Assembly: GCF_002812485.1 (NCBI RefSeq)
Contig: NZ_CP025003.1
Span: 2,232,001 to 2,296,000, forward strand
Direction: 5' to 3'
Length of the DNA stretch: 64,000 nucleotides
Source of the DNA: Dickeya fangzhongdai
GTDB taxonomy: Bacteria > Pseudomonadota > Gammaproteobacteria > Enterobacterales > Enterobacteriaceae
Both the position numbers and the translations under genes were made by a program. The notes below the pieces were generated by a model, which saw nothing but the letters and a program-made list of their open reading frames with translations, was not told where the DNA came from and did no database searches. Position 1 is the first letter of the stretch; each line of letters opens with the position of its first letter. This document shows positions 1 to 12,879 of this stretch, piece after piece.

Positions 1-701
1 GCGACGTGGTGGAAGTTATGGTTCTGGACATCGACGAAGAACGTCGTCGTATCTCCCTGGGCCTGAAACAGTGCAAAGCCAACCCGTGGCAGCAGTTCGC
101 TGAAACCCACAACAAGGGTGACCGCGTAGAAGGCAAGATCAAGTCCATCACTGACTTTGGTATCTTCATCGGTCTGGATGGCGGTATCGATGGTCTGGTG
201 CACCTGTCTGACATCTCCTGGAACGTAGCTGGCGAAGAAGCCGTTCGCGAATACAAGAAAGGCGACGAAATCGCTGCTGTGGTTCTGCAGGTTGATGCCG
301 AGCGTGAGCGTATCTCCCTGGGCGTGAAACAACTGGCTGAAGACCCGTTCAACAACTACCTGTCTGTTAACAAGAAAGGTGCAATTGTTACAGGTAAAGT
401 CACCGCAGTTGACGCTAAAGGTGCTACAGTTGAATTAGCCGACGGTGTTGAAGGTTACCTGCGCGCTTCTGAAGCCTCTCGTGACCGCATCGAAGACGCA
501 ACCCTGGTTCTGAGCGTGGGTGATGAGATCGAAGCCAAATACACTGGCGTTGATCGCAAAAACCGCGTTGTCAGCCTGTCCATCCGTGCCAAGGATGAAG
601 CTGACGAGAAAGATGCTATCGCTTCTGTTAACAACAAACAGGAAGAAGGCAATTTCTCTAACGCCATGGCGGAAGCTTTCAAAGCTGCAAAAGGCGAGTA
701 A
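1..701 (+). CDS. rpsA: 30S ribosomal protein S1, C-terminal part (5' end outside window)
   Basis: The reading frame is open from the first base (first full codon at 3) and gives the last ~233 residues of ribosomal protein S1. S1 is the large RNA-binding protein that brings mRNA to the 30S subunit. Two and a half S1/OB-fold repeats are visible, each with the typical S1 pattern: '[21 protein letters not shown]' is split between a linker and a repeat start, followed later by '[20 protein letters not shown]'. The C-terminus ends in the family tail FKAAKGE. As in other enterobacteria, ihfB follows 90 bp downstream. The truncation is only the window edge. Confidence 0.97.
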   Translation, partial: DVVEVMVLDIDEERRRISLGLKQCKANPWQQFAETHNKGDRVEGKIKSITDFGIFIGLDGGIDGLVHLSDISWNVAGEEAVREYKKGDEIAAVVLQVDAERERISLGVKQLAEDPFNNYLSVNKKGAIVTGKVTAVDAKGATVELADGVEGYLRASEASRDRIEDATLVLSVGDEIEAKYTGVDRKNRVVSLSIRAKDEADEKDAIASVNNKQEEGNFSNAMAEAFKAAKGE

Positions 702-713
702 TGACGGTGGGTT

Positions 714-734
714 GGGCGGCGATACTTGCCGCCC
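714..734 (+). terminator. GC-rich hairpin between rpsA and ihfB
   Basis: Perfect 7-bp stem GGGCGGC/GCCGCCC with a 7-nt loop, 13 bp after the rpsA stop codon. No T-run follows, so it may protect or attenuate the rpsA mRNA rather than terminate it fully. Confidence 0.45.
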
Positions 735-791
735 GGCCTCAAACGGTAGTAAGTTAACGTGGCAGTAACTAACCACATGCTTGGAGGAATC

Positions 792-1076
792 ATGACCAAG
801 TCTGAACTTATCGAAAGACTTGCTGGACAGCAATCTCATATCCCGGCCAAGGTGGTTGAGGATGCGGTAAAAGAGATGCTGGAACAGATGGCCACAACAT
901 TGGCCACCGGTGATCGCATCGAAATCCGCGGGTTTGGCAGTTTTTCACTCCACTACCGTGCACCGCGTGTGGGTCGTAATCCGAAAACTGGCGAGAAGGT
1001 GGAACTGGAAGGCAAATACGTTCCTCATTTCAAACCGGGTAAAGAATTACGCGATCGCGCCAATATTTATGGCTGA
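792..1076 (+). CDS. ihfB: Integration host factor beta subunit
   Basis: 94-residue DNA-bending protein of the HU/IHF family. It pairs with IHF-alpha to bend DNA sharply in replication, recombination and at many promoters. The sequence matches the family end to end: the N-terminal [11 protein letters not shown] helix, the arm with [11 protein letters not shown] where the intercalating proline lies, and the C-terminal helix [10 protein letters not shown]. The start at 792 is set by the strong ribosome site TTGGAGGAAT 3-12 bases upstream. An upstream in-frame extension has no such site and is not found in the family. The rpsA-ihfB pairing is conserved. The next gene, an amidohydrolase, replaces the E. 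coli neighbour ycaI, which here lies 31 kb away. Confidence 0.98.
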   Translation: MTKSELIERLAGQQSHIPAKVVEDAVKEMLEQMATTLATGDRIEIRGFGSFSLHYRAPRVGRNPKTGEKVELEGKYVPHFKPGKELRDRANIYG

Positions 1077-1104
1077 TTAACCAGCTGTAACGCCTGTTTC
1101 ATGG

Positions 1105-1134
1105 ATAGCACCCAGTTGGGTGCTATTTTTTTTG
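1105..1134 (+). terminator. Rho-independent terminator of ihfB
   Basis: Stem ATAGCACCC/GGGTGCTAT with a 4-nt loop, followed by an uninterrupted run of eight T (1126-1133). It lies 28 bp after the ihfB stop codon. Confidence 0.92.
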
Positions 1135-1497
1135 TCACAACAACGTATTGTCGATCATTTTCCTCACCGTTCCCTGCCTGAAACGCTGTTTATTGATGCG
1201 TTTTTTCTGCCTGTCCACATGTTTTCCCGATGCAGACATACTGCCCGACCTTAGATTCATTGTTAATTACCTGAAAACACCATGACGATGGTGATACATA
1301 AAAAATGATAATTTAACTATTAAGCCGATATAGGCGCGACATGTTTCATGTAACGAAGATTTCACAAAAAACTTTTAAATATCAATAATGTTTTTTGATA
1401 AAAGTCATGGGTTGATTTCCCCAACTTGAAGAATTCTGCATTGTGGACCAGCTTTATATTGGTTTTTCTAAATAATTCATTGTTGGAAGGAAATTTT
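1135..1497. other. AT-rich intergenic region, ihfB to amidohydrolase
   Basis: 363 bp without a convincing gene. The second half is AT-rich. A translation start further upstream (TTG at 1426) is in frame with the next gene but has no ribosome site. This is the left junction where gene order departs from E. coli. I see no direct repeats, tRNA fragment or transposase remnant. Confidence 0.5.
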
Positions 1498-3393
1498 ATG
1501 ACGCAAGCATGCAATCATTCTGACAGTATTACCTGTTCCTGTTGTAGCCCGTTATGGAAGTCTTTCATTCCGGATATTACTATCAATATCTCCAATGATA
1601 TCAATAAGGTGAATGCAGAAACCCTTATCTTCCGCATTGCGACGGGCGCGGATGGCGCCGCCGGGGGAACCATTCTGACACTGGAGAATGGTCAGAGCGC
1701 ATCAGTCGAGGCGATGGGGATTCAGGACGGCATCATTGTCGCTACCGGGTCATATAATTATGTCAAAACGCAGATGCCGCCCGGTACGCAGGAACGTGTA
1801 CTGTCGGGCAGCCAAACCCTCATTCCCGGTTTGATTGAACCCCACGTACATATCATTCCTACTGCGGTTCTAAATCTGGCAACGGACGTTGGCCCATTTA
1901 TTGGACAGAATTTGCGCTCTCAGGTGGCGCAGAAGCCGGAAGATCAATACACCAGGCAATGGGTGACATCACAGTTAAAGCATGTCATGAAAAGCGGTCC
2001 GTATATGGGAGGATGGGTGATTGGTCATAATGTCGACCCCTCCCTTTTCCTTGGCGATGACAAGGCGTTCAATGCCACTATTCTCGATCAGGAAATAGGG
2101 ACGGATAAGCCGGTTTTTATCATGAATGCGTCGATGCATCTTGCCTATATTAACAACCATGCGATCACTGTCGTTCAGCAGTACTATAAAGACAAAGGCC
2201 AGCCGATCACCATCAGTCCGGATGGTATTCTGGCTGAAATAGAAGGCATTGCCCCTGTTATCGCTGTGATTACCAGCAGCCAGAATCCGTTAACCTTCCC
2301 GTTCCAGTTAAACCAATCCATTGACAATATATTTGTGCAAGCCAGTCAGCGGGGCGTGACTTATTTATTTGATGCGGGGATTGAGCCCTGGGATGGAAAA
2401 TCTCTGCTCAACCAGCCCTTGTTGTTGAAGTTAAAAGCACGCGCCAGCCGTTGTCCCACCAGAATTGGCGGGGCGCTGGTAGTGACAAGCCCTGATGATT
2501 TTAAAAACAAAATAAATAATCGATACCTCCCAAATACAGGTGATAGTCGCTTTAACCTGCCATGCATCAAGGTTGTTTCCGATGGGTCGAATCAGGGATT
2601 GACGGGATATCAACTACAGCCGTATTGCTGTGATAATAATTATGAAAAAAATGCATCAGAGCAGAATATTGGGGTCTTCAATTTTGATTACCCAACGGTA
2701 TTTAATCATCTGGTGAGTGAAGCGGTTCAATATAACTGGCCGTTGATGATCCATGCCAATGGCGGGCAGGCGATTGATCGTACCCTGCTGGCCTTCAGGC
2801 AGGCCGGAGTGACACAGAGCACATATAACGAGCGGCGAGATCGCATGGAACATGCCTCCCTGCTTTCCGATCAGAATCTTGATGATATGAAAGCGCTAGG
2901 TATTTCCCCCAGCTTTTTAATCGGTCATGTAGGGTATTGGGGATGGGTATTTCAGCAGACTATTCTTGGCGAACAGCGCGCCAGTTTGCTTGACCGCTGC
3001 CAGTCCGCGTTAAAACAAGGCATGAGAATTACCCTGCATAGCGATAACAGCGTGACGCCGCTGGGGCCTCTGCGCATGATGGAGCAGGCGATTTCCCGTG
3101 TGATGGAAGGCGCGCCGGCTAATGGTGACTCGCCTGTGCTGAATGAGCAGGAATCCATTTCCCGGTTCGACGCGTTAAAAGCCATGACCTATGATGCCGC
3201 CTGGCAATGTCATGCTGAGCAATGGGTTGGGTCACTGACCGCCGGAAAATGCGCTGATTTTGTCATTCTGGCCGATTCTCCCATCACTTATCATAGCGCC
3301 GATAAAAATAACCCTGTGGCGGGTATGCGCGATATTCCCGTCCTGGAAACCTGGAAAGGCGGCTGGCAGACGTATCCAAAATCAGCGTCATAA
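1498..3393 (+). CDS. YtcJ-like metal-dependent amidohydrolase
   Basis: About 631 residues, amidohydrolase family 3 (YtcJ/exoenzyme regulatory protein AepA-like). The metal-binding HxH appears as EPHVHI (His116, His118), followed by a TIM-barrel core with HANGGQAID, DRMEHASLL and the late Asp motif LHSDNSVTP. The C-terminal strand cluster GSLTAGKCADFVIL is typical of the composite beta-sandwich. Members hydrolyse amide or cyclic C-N bonds, but the substrate cannot be told from sequence. The start at 1498 is chosen for GGAAGGAAA 5 bases upstream. No signal peptide is visible, so the enzyme is probably cytoplasmic. The N-terminal CNHSDSITCSCC is unusually cysteine-rich. It is a single gene with its own upstream region, convergent with the next gene. 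Confidence 0.85.
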   Translation: MTQACNHSDSITCSCCSPLWKSFIPDITINISNDINKVNAETLIFRIATGADGAAGGTILTLENGQSASVEAMGIQDGIIVATGSYNYVKTQMPPGTQERVLSGSQTLIPGLIEPHVHIIPTAVLNLATDVGPFIGQNLRSQVAQKPEDQYTRQWVTSQLKHVMKSGPYMGGWVIGHNVDPSLFLGDDKAFNATILDQEIGTDKPVFIMNASMHLAYINNHAITVVQQYYKDKGQPITISPDGILAEIEGIAPVIAVITSSQNPLTFPFQLNQSIDNIFVQASQRGVTYLFDAGIEPWDGKSLLNQPLLLKLKARASRCPTRIGGALVVTSPDDFKNKINNRYLPNTGDSRFNLPCIKVVSDGSNQGLTGYQLQPYCCDNNYEKNASEQNIGVFNFDYPTVFNHLVSEAVQYNWPLMIHANGGQAIDRTLLAFRQAGVTQSTYNERRDRMEHASLLSDQNLDDMKALGISPSFLIGHVGYWGWVFQQTILGEQRASLLDRCQSALKQGMRITLHSDNSVTPLGPLRMMEQAISRVMEGAPANGDSPVLNEQESISRFDALKAMTYDAAWQCHAEQWVGSLTAGKCADFVILADSPITYHSADKNNPVAGMRDIPVLETWKGGWQTYPKSAS

Positions 3394-3410
3394 ATCCAGA
3401 CCGTTGCACA

Positions 3411-3437
3411 TCAGCTACAGGTCATTCCTGTAGCTGA
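3411..3437. terminator. Bidirectional stem-loop between convergent genes
   Basis: Perfect 11-bp stem TCAGCTACAGG/CCTGTAGCTGA with a 5-nt loop, between the amidohydrolase stop and the stop of the convergent exported-protein gene. T-runs are weak on both sides. Confidence 0.65.
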
Positions 3438-3524
3438 ATACGTAATTATTGATGCCGTTTACGCTCTGAGGATAAATACCGCAGCGTTTCTTTGGCAGTG
3501 AATCGACGACACACTGGTTCGGGA

Positions 3525-4160
3525 TTATTTCGCCAGAAGCACGTAGGCGAGAATGGGCTCTATTTTTTGAGGAGAGCGCAGCCAAGTGTTGAAAACGTTA
3601 CCTAGGCCCTTTTGCTTATATTCGGCATCGCAACTGCCCGATGTTCCTTTTACCCCGAGCCCAAAGGTGCCGCCGCCTTCCGCTTTGATTTGGCAGTGAT
3701 GCTTACTGTTGAAATCACTGTAAAGCCAGCCTGGTTCTATCGTACTGAATTGAATTATGACACCGGGTTTTTCGATGGTCAGATATTGAGCTGCGTAAGT
3801 ATATTCCGGTGTAATGCCGCAAAAGCTGTCCTGTTGCACGCAGGGTAGGGTTGTATATTTATTGGCGTCGAAAGTTTTGTATTCGGCAAATTGCATACCT
3901 CGATACCAGTACATCGCTTTGGCCGCATTCTCATCGGTAGCGCGGACTTTGGGATTAACAAGGATAAGTTTGTTCGGCGTTTCAGTTTGAATCTGTAGGC
4001 CGCCATTCTGGTACATGCTCAGTACCCGCGTATTATCCAGTCCGTTCTTTTTGATCAGGCTTTCCACTTTTGCGTCCGCCGCTGATGCACCCTGGCTAAT
4101 CAGGGACGCCAGCACAGCACCTAACATCGTGAGTTTGTAGCCTCGTATTTTTTGTTGCAT
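3525..4160 (-). CDS. Exported protein of unknown function, possible ADP-ribosyltransferase-like fold
   Basis: 211 residues, not recognised as a named family. Residues 1-27 form a signal peptide (KIRGYKL, then a hydrophobic stretch, then cleavage at ASA-AD), so the product is periplasmic or secreted. The start at 4160 has AAGGAAA 7 bases upstream. The mature protein has four cysteines that could form two disulfides (PCVQQDSFC; HHC and SGSC). The central order YRGM - GITP - EYTYAAQYL - GVIIQFS resembles the arginine strand, second motif and following strand of ADP-ribosyltransferase folds. This is an inference from pattern only, and no clear catalytic ExE was seen. The gene stands alone, convergent with the amidohydrolase and upstream of nothing co-transcribed. 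Confidence 0.6.
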   Translation of the reverse strand: MQQKIRGYKLTMLGAVLASLISQGASAADAKVESLIKKNGLDNTRVLSMYQNGGLQIQTETPNKLILVNPKVRATDENAAKAMYWYRGMQFAEYKTFDANKYTTLPCVQQDSFCGITPEYTYAAQYLTIEKPGVIIQFSTIEPGWLYSDFNSKHHCQIKAEGGGTFGLGVKGTSGSCDAEYKQKGLGNVFNTWLRSPQKIEPILAYVLLAK

Positions 4161-4366
4161 ATCGTTTTCCTTGCTGGGTGAAATGGCCGCATCCTGCGAT
4201 GCATTTCCGTCTCACAGGAGTGGGCCAGGTTGACTGCGATAGCGAAATTCTGCTGCGTCCGCAGCTGCTGTAAGCGAATAAAGTTTAATCAACGCGACAC
4301 ACGCAGACGCGGTTAAACCGGCCGAATATTTTGCCAAGGATGGGAAAGAACGGGGAAAGGGGGAAA

Positions 4367-4398
4367 CGCTTCACCGGCGGGGGATGGCTGGTGAAGCG
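4367..4398 (-). terminator. Candidate terminator of the his operon
   Basis: Stem CGCTTCACC/GGTGAAGCG (9 bp, 14-nt loop) beginning 10 bp after the hisI stop codon on the minus strand. It is followed by TTTCCCCCTTTCC, only moderately T-rich. Confidence 0.6.
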
Positions 4399-4407
4399 GA
4401 TGACGCA

Positions 4408-5015
4408 TTAGCGGTTATGACGCACTTTCAGGCGCTGAATGATCGTACCCAGATCCAACCCCTGATCCTGCAACAGCACCAGCAGGTGATAGACCAGATC
4501 GGAGGCTTCATTGGTCAATTCTTCACGGTCATGCACCGTGGCCGCCAGCGCGGTTTCCAGGCCCTCTTCACCGACCTTCTGGGCGATGCGCTTGGTACCG
4601 CTGGCGTACAGCTGGGCGGTATAGGAACTGGCCGGATCGGCGTGCTTACGCTCCGCCAGGAGTTGCTCCAGCTGGTACAAAAACTGCCACTGCGTTTCTG
4701 CCGGGTGGAAACAGCTGTTGTTGCCCAGATGGCAGGTCGGGCCAATCGGGTTGACCAGAATCAGCAGCGTGTCGTTGTCACAATCCGGCGTGATCGATAC
4801 AACGTTGAGAAAGTGGCCGGAGGATTCGCCTTTGGTCCATAACCGCTGCTTGGTGCGGGAATAGAACGTGACGTTACCCGTCTCTTCCGTAACCCGTAAC
4901 GCGTCCTGATTCATGTAGCCCAGCATCAGCACTTCGCCGGAAACCGCATGTTGTACGATGGCGGGTATCATGCCATCGGTTTTTTGCCAGTCGAGCTGGT
5001 TTCGCTGTTGTTCGG

Positions 5016-5022
<7 letters not shown>
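4408..5022 (-). CDS. hisI: Bifunctional phosphoribosyl-AMP cyclohydrolase / phosphoribosyl-ATP pyrophosphatase
   Basis: 204 residues carrying steps 2 and 3 of histidine synthesis. The N-terminal half (about 1-110) is the Zn/Mg cyclohydrolase, with the WTKGESSGH segment, the [12 protein letters not shown] metal-site region and conserved Cys in GPTCHLG. The C-terminal half is the PRATP pyrophosphohydrolase, with [14 protein letters not shown] and [14 protein letters not shown] acidic helices. The two-domain fusion and length match the enterobacterial HisIE. It is the last gene of the operon and overlaps hisF by 7 bp, indicating translational coupling. Confidence 0.97.
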
Positions 5023-6517
<1,495 letters not shown>

Positions 6518-7108
6518 TTACATCTCCAGAAAATTCTTCAGTAGCTGGGCACCCGCCGCGCCGGAGCGTTCCGGATGGAACTGGACGCCATAGAAGTTAT
6601 CCTTCTGCACCGCGGCGGTAAAGGCATCGCCATAGTGGGACTGGGCAATGGTACTGGCGCAAACCGGCATGGCGTAGCTATGCACAAAGTAGAAGTACGA
6701 GCCGTCCGGAATATCGCGGAACAGGCGGTGACCGGCCTGCGGCGTCACCTGATTCCAGCCCATGTGCGGCAAGGGCAGGCCGCGATCGACCATCGGCACC
6801 ACCGGCGTATCGATGAGACCCAGCGTATCCACGCCGTTATTCTCGTCGCTACGGCTGCCCAGCAACTGCATGCCGAGACAAATGCCCAGCACCGGCTGGG
6901 TACAGGCTTTAACCAGGCCGATCAACTGACGTTCGGCCAGTTGCTCCATCGCCGCCTGCGCGGTACCGACGCCCGGCAGAAACAGTTTATCGGCGCGCAG
7001 CACCACCTCCGGTTCGCGGCTGACCTGCGGGTCATACCCCAGCCGCTTGACCGCGTACATCACGGAAGACAGGTTGGCGCACCCGGTATCCAGAATCACC
7101 ACATTCAT
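6518..7108 (-). CDS. hisH: Imidazole glycerol phosphate synthase, glutaminase subunit
   Basis: 196-residue class I glutamine amidotransferase that supplies ammonia to HisF. The catalytic triad is visible: Cys77 in GICLGMQ, and His178 and Glu180 in VQFHPE. The oxyanion region PGVG is at 45-48. The start at 7108 is chosen because it gives the family N-terminus [12 protein letters not shown] and overlaps the hisB stop codon by one base (TGATG). A longer frame open upstream has no support in the family. Confidence 0.97.
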   Translation of the reverse strand: MNVVILDTGCANLSSVMYAVKRLGYDPQVSREPEVVLRADKLFLPGVGTAQAAMEQLAERQLIGLVKACTQPVLGICLGMQLLGSRSDENNGVDTLGLIDTPVVPMVDRGLPLPHMGWNQVTPQAGHRLFRDIPDGSYFYFVHSYAMPVCASTIAQSHYGDAFTAAVQKDNFYGVQFHPERSGAAGAQLLKNFLEM

Positions 7109-8175
7109 CACAGCACTCCTTTGGAGCTGGGCAAGGTGTCGCCTTCCACCCGGATGGCCTGACGCAGCGCGCGGCCAAAGACCTTGAACAGGCTTTCGAC
7201 ACGGTGATGATCGTTGCGGCCCTTGGTTTTCAGGTGCAGCGTGCAACCCATCGCGTAGGAGAGGGAACGGAAGAAGTGTTCCACCATTTCGGTACTGAGA
7301 TCGCCGACACGCTGATAGCTGAACTCCGCCTTGTATTCCAGATGCGGGCGGCCGGAGATATCGAGCGCGCAGCGCGCCAGACATTCATCCATCGGCAGCA
7401 CAAAGCCGAAACGGCCGATGCCGCGTTTGTCGCCCAGCGCGCTATTCAGCGCTTCGCCCAGCGCCAGACCGGTGTCTTCCACCGTGTGGTGGTCGTCGAT
7501 GTACAGATCGCCTTTTACGTCGATATTCATGCGAAAACCGCCGTGGGTGGCAATCTGATCCAGCATGTGGTCGAAAAAACCGACGCCGGTATGGATCTTG
7601 CTGCCGCCTTCGCGGTCCAGCCAGACGTTAACGTCAATGGCGGTTTCTCGGGTGACGCGGTTGACGTGGGCATGACGGTCGCGTTTGGTCAACTGGGTGG
7701 TAATTGCCTGCCAGTTAAGGCCGTCGCGCTGGTAACGCAGGCCGGTGATGCCCATGTTCTGCGCCAGCTGGACGTCGGTTTCGCGGTCGCCAATCACGTA
7801 GCTGTTGGCGCTGTCCATCACGTTGTCTTTCAGGAAAGCGTCCACCAGCGCGGTTTTCGGTTTGCGGCAGTCGCAGTTGTCGCCGGGGAAGTGCGGGCAA
7901 ATCAGCACTCGCTCGAAACGCACGCCCTGCGAGGTGAAAATCTGTATCATCAGATTGTGCGGCGGATCGAAATCCTCCTGCGGGAAACTGCTGGTGCCCA
8001 GGCCGTCCTGATTGGTGATCATCACCAGTTTGAAACCGGCCTTTTGCAGGGAAAGCAGCGACGGAATGACATCCGGCTCCAGCGCCAGCTTATCCAGTCG
8101 GTCTACCTGAAAGTCCTCGGGCGGCTCGGCAATCAGCGTGCCGTCACGGTCGATGAAAAGATACTTTAATCCCAC
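7108..8175 (-). CDS. hisB: Bifunctional histidinol-phosphatase / imidazoleglycerol-phosphate dehydratase
   Basis: 355 residues joining two his steps. The N-terminal domain (about 1-165) is a HAD-type phosphatase with the nucleophile motif IDRDGTL, a Zn-binding cluster [15 protein letters not shown] and [10 protein letters not shown]. The C-terminal domain is the Mn-dependent dehydratase with [25 protein letters not shown] and [11 protein letters not shown]. The fused form is characteristic of Enterobacterales and some other proteobacteria. The gene lies 14 bp after hisC and is coupled to hisH by a one-base overlap. Confidence 0.98.
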   Translation of the reverse strand: MGLKYLFIDRDGTLIAEPPEDFQVDRLDKLALEPDVIPSLLSLQKAGFKLVMITNQDGLGTSSFPQEDFDPPHNLMIQIFTSQGVRFERVLICPHFPGDNCDCRKPKTALVDAFLKDNVMDSANSYVIGDRETDVQLAQNMGITGLRYQRDGLNWQAITTQLTKRDRHAHVNRVTRETAIDVNVWLDREGGSKIHTGVGFFDHMLDQIATHGGFRMNIDVKGDLYIDDHHTVEDTGLALGEALNSALGDKRGIGRFGFVLPMDECLARCALDISGRPHLEYKAEFSYQRVGDLSTEMVEHFFRSLSYAMGCTLHLKTKGRNDHHRVESLFKVFGRALRQAIRVEGDTLPSSKGVL

Positions 8176-8189
8176 GGTGATTCCTCAAA

Positions 8190-10567
<2,378 letters not shown>

Positions 10568-10571
10568 GGCG

Positions 10572-11471
10572 TTACTCCATCATCTTCTCAATCGGCAACA
10601 CCAGAATAGAGCTGGCGCCCAGCACTTTCAGTTTTTCCATGGTTTCCCAAAACAGGGTTTCGCTGCTGACCATGTGCATGGCGACGCGATTCTGATCGCC
10701 GGCCAGCGGCAGAATGGTGGGGCGTTCGGCGCCCGGCAACAGCGCGATGACTTCGTCCAGACGCTCGCTGGGCGCGTGCAGCATAATGTACTTGGATTCA
10801 CGCGCCTGAATCACGCCCTGCATACGGGTCAACAGTTTGTCGATAAGCTGTTGTTTCTCGGCCGGCATCTCGCCGTCGCGCTGAATCAGGCAGGCTTTGG
10901 AGCGGTAAATCACCTCGACTTCCCGCAGGCCGTTGGCTTCCAGCGTCGCGCCGGTGGAAACCAAATCGCAGATGGCGTCAGCCAGGCCGGCGCGCGGCGC
11001 CACTTCTACCGAGCCATTGAGCAGACAGGATTTGAAATTGACGCCTTGCTTATCGAGGTACTGTTTGAGCAGGTGCGGGTAGGAGGTAGCGATACGTTTG
11101 TTGTGCAGACATTGCGGACCGGTGTATTCCTCGTCGAGCGGCATCGCCAGCGACAGGCGGCAACCGCCGAAATCCAGACGGCGCAGCGTGAAGTAGCGCG
11201 GGTCTTCGCCCTGTGCGCGACGGTTGAGCAACTCTTCTTCCAGCACGTTTTCGCCGATGATGCCCAAATCCACCACGCCATCCATGACCAGCCCCGGAAT
11301 ATCGTCATCGCGTACGCGCAGAATATCGATAGGCATGTTTTCGGCAAACGCGATCAGGCGCTGCTGGTGCAGATTGATTTTAATGCCGCAGCGGGCCAGC
11401 AGTTCCCGGGAGTCGTCGCTCAGGCGGCCTGATTTCTGCATCGCGATACGTAAACGTGTTTTATCCAGCAT
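10572..11471 (-). CDS. hisG: ATP phosphoribosyltransferase (long form)
   Basis: 299 residues, the first and feedback-inhibited enzyme of histidine synthesis, condensing ATP and PRPP. The N-terminal periplasmic-binding-like catalytic part includes the PRPP loop [13 protein letters not shown]. The C-terminal ~75 residues form the ACT-like domain that binds histidine, which marks the long, self-regulated HisG that needs no HisZ. It is the first enzyme gene of the operon, 60-65 bp after the attenuator terminator in the leader region. Confidence 0.98.
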   Translation of the reverse strand: MLDKTRLRIAMQKSGRLSDDSRELLARCGIKINLHQQRLIAFAENMPIDILRVRDDDIPGLVMDGVVDLGIIGENVLEEELLNRRAQGEDPRYFTLRRLDFGGCRLSLAMPLDEEYTGPQCLHNKRIATSYPHLLKQYLDKQGVNFKSCLLNGSVEVAPRAGLADAICDLVSTGATLEANGLREVEVIYRSKACLIQRDGEMPAEKQQLIDKLLTRMQGVIQARESKYIMLHAPSERLDEVIALLPGAERPTILPLAGDQNRVAMHMVSSETLFWETMEKLKVLGASSILVLPIEKMME

Positions 11472-11535
11472 GTGAACCTCAATTTATCCTGTCTGTGATG
11501 CCTGTTAAGCAGGCTTTTTTAAAAAATTCCGGCCC

Positions 11536-11573
11536 AAAAAAAAAAGCCCCCGGAATCGATCTTCCGGGGGCTT
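11536..11573 (-). terminator. his operon attenuator terminator
   Basis: On the minus strand a 12-bp stem AAGCCCCCGGAA/TTCCGGGGGCTT with a 6-nt loop runs into a stretch of about ten T before hisG. It lies after hisL, as in the E. coli his leader. Ribosome stalling on the His codons would favour an antiterminator instead. Confidence 0.95.
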
Positions 11574-11593
11574 TTCTTACGCGTTTACCGCCA

Positions 11594-11617
11594 CTGGAAG
11601 ATCTGAGTGTCTTCCAG
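11594..11617 (-). promoter_or_regulatory. his leader pause hairpin
   Basis: Stem CTGGAAGA/TCTTCCAG with an 8-nt loop, between the hisL stop codon and the attenuator terminator. The position matches the A:B pause hairpin that synchronises RNA polymerase with the leader ribosome. Confidence 0.8.
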
Positions 11618-11635
11618 CACCTATCGCCTGAAAGA

Positions 11636-11683
11636 CTAGTCAGGGTGATGGTGATGATGGTGGTTGAATTTAACGCGTAACAT
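11636..11683 (-). CDS. hisL: his operon leader peptide
   Basis: A 15-residue peptide, MLRVKFN followed by six consecutive His, then PD and TAG. Charged tRNA-His supply is sensed by how fast ribosomes cross the His codons (mix of CAC and CAT), which sets the fold of the downstream leader RNA. The E. coli leader has seven His, so this one is a residue shorter in the run. It is too short for routine gene calling. The context is decisive: promoter 50 bp upstream, pause hairpin and attenuator downstream, then hisG. Confidence 0.96.
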   Translation of the reverse strand: MLRVKFNHHHHHHPD

Positions 11684-11730
11684 GAATTCGTCTCTTTGTC
11701 GTCAAAGTAGAGTGATGTTGTCTGTTGGTT

Positions 11731-11760
11731 AACCTAAACCATGTTGATGTGGTAGCGCAA
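11731..11760 (-). promoter_or_regulatory. his operon promoter
   Basis: On the minus strand TTGCGC (plus 11755-11760), 18-bp spacer, TAGGTT (plus 11731-11736). The -10 and its surroundings TTTAGGTTAA match the E. coli his promoter, which also has an 18-bp spacer. The start of transcription would fall near 11724, about 40 bp before hisL. Confidence 0.8.
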
Positions 11761-11777
11761 CATTTTTTTACCCCACA

Positions 11778-11825
11778 GTGTACAAATCATATTGTGTACA
11801 AATTATCGTGCGTGCAAATCACATT
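11778..11825. repeat. Three tandem 16-bp repeats upstream of yeeZ
   Basis: Units begin at 11778, 11794 and 11810, exactly 16 bp apart. The first two share GTGTACAAAT and differ at three positions. The third starts GCGTGCAAATCACATT. They lie between the divergent his promoter and yeeZ and could be a regulator's binding array. No known regulator was recognised. Confidence 0.7.
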
Positions 11826-11912
11826 GCCGCCAGATGGGCGATAAGGGTACATAATGAAAAGCGCGGAATAGGCATCCGGAAACAGAAACGCCGGAAGGGC
11901 AGGAGAACGACG

Positions 11913-12734
11913 ATGAAAAAGGTAGCGATAATCGGACTGGGCTGGCTGGGTATGCCGCTGGCGTTGGCCTTACAGAGCCGGGGGTATCGGGTGGTGGGCA
12001 GCAAGAGCACCGATGATGGCGTGACGGCGGCGCGGCTGTCCGGTGTGGAGTGCTATCGCCTGTGCCTGACGCCGGAGCTGGAGTGCGAACCGGACGAACT
12101 GGACATACTGCTGAACGTGGACACGCTGATTATCACTCTGCCGCCGGGGCGCCTTGAGCGGGCTGGCGGCGCTTATCTGCAGGCGGTGCAGCAGGTGGTA
12201 AACAGCGCGCTGGCGCTGGGGGTGCCGCGCATTATGTACACCAGTTCCATTTCGGTCTACGGACCGCTCAGCGGCCGGGTGAAAGAAAACAGTCCGTTGC
12301 AGCCGGAAACCGGTACGGGCAAGGTCTTACTGGCGCTGGAGCAGTGGCTGCACGCGTTGCCTCATACCGAGGTGGATATTTTGCGGCTGGCCGGGCTGGT
12401 GGGGAGCAATCGCCATCCGGGGCGCTTTCTTGCCGGACGGCGCGATCTACCGGATGGCAGTCACGGCGTGAATCTGGTCCATCTGGAGGACGTGATCGGC
12501 GCGATTACGCTGTTGCTGCAGCGTCCGCATGGCGGGCATCTCTACAACCTGTGCGCGCCGGCGCATCCGGCTAAACAGGATTTCTATCCGGCGCAGGCGC
12601 GCCAGATGGGGATGGAGCCGCCACAGTTTCTGCCGGGCGACCCCGCGCAGGCCCGATTGATTGACGGGCAACGGATCTGCAGCGAACTGGGGTTTGAGTA
12701 TCAGCACCCGGACCCGATGACGATGGTGTTTTAG
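11913..12734 (+). CDS. yeeZ: YeeZ-like NAD(P)-binding sugar-epimerase-fold protein
   Basis: 273 residues, extended short-chain dehydrogenase (NAD-dependent epimerase) fold. The Rossmann motif IIGLGWLGMPLA is at the N-terminus, and MYTSSISVYG is the Ser...Tyr region of the active site. The closing part resembles sugar epimerases with reduced C-terminal domains. The reaction is not known for the family. The start at 11913 is set by AGGAG 8 bases upstream. A longer frame begins inside the 16-bp repeats and was not used. The gene sits divergently beside hisL as in E. coli, which supports orthology. Confidence 0.9.
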   Translation: MKKVAIIGLGWLGMPLALALQSRGYRVVGSKSTDDGVTAARLSGVECYRLCLTPELECEPDELDILLNVDTLIITLPPGRLERAGGAYLQAVQQVVNSALALGVPRIMYTSSISVYGPLSGRVKENSPLQPETGTGKVLLALEQWLHALPHTEVDILRLAGLVGSNRHPGRFLAGRRDLPDGSHGVNLVHLEDVIGAITLLLQRPHGGHLYNLCAPAHPAKQDFYPAQARQMGMEPPQFLPGDPAQARLIDGQRICSELGFEYQHPDPMTMVF

Positions 12735-12801
12735 GCCGGGTGGCGGCGGTTTCCTCATTAACATCCGTCCGCCATCTCTGGTTTTCGTGTGTATCAAAAA
12801 G

Positions 12802-12828
12802 AAACGGCCCGCCAGAAGCGGGCCGTTT
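12802..12828. terminator. Bidirectional terminator, yeeZ / chemoreceptor
   Basis: 11-bp stem AAACGGCCCGC/GCGGGCCGTTT with a 5-nt loop between convergent yeeZ and the chemoreceptor gene. A-rich left and T-rich right flanks suit termination from either side. Confidence 0.85.
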
Positions 12829-12879
12829 GTCAGGATAACGTCTGAACTATCAAGTCAACGCGACCACAAGTCAGCGCGC

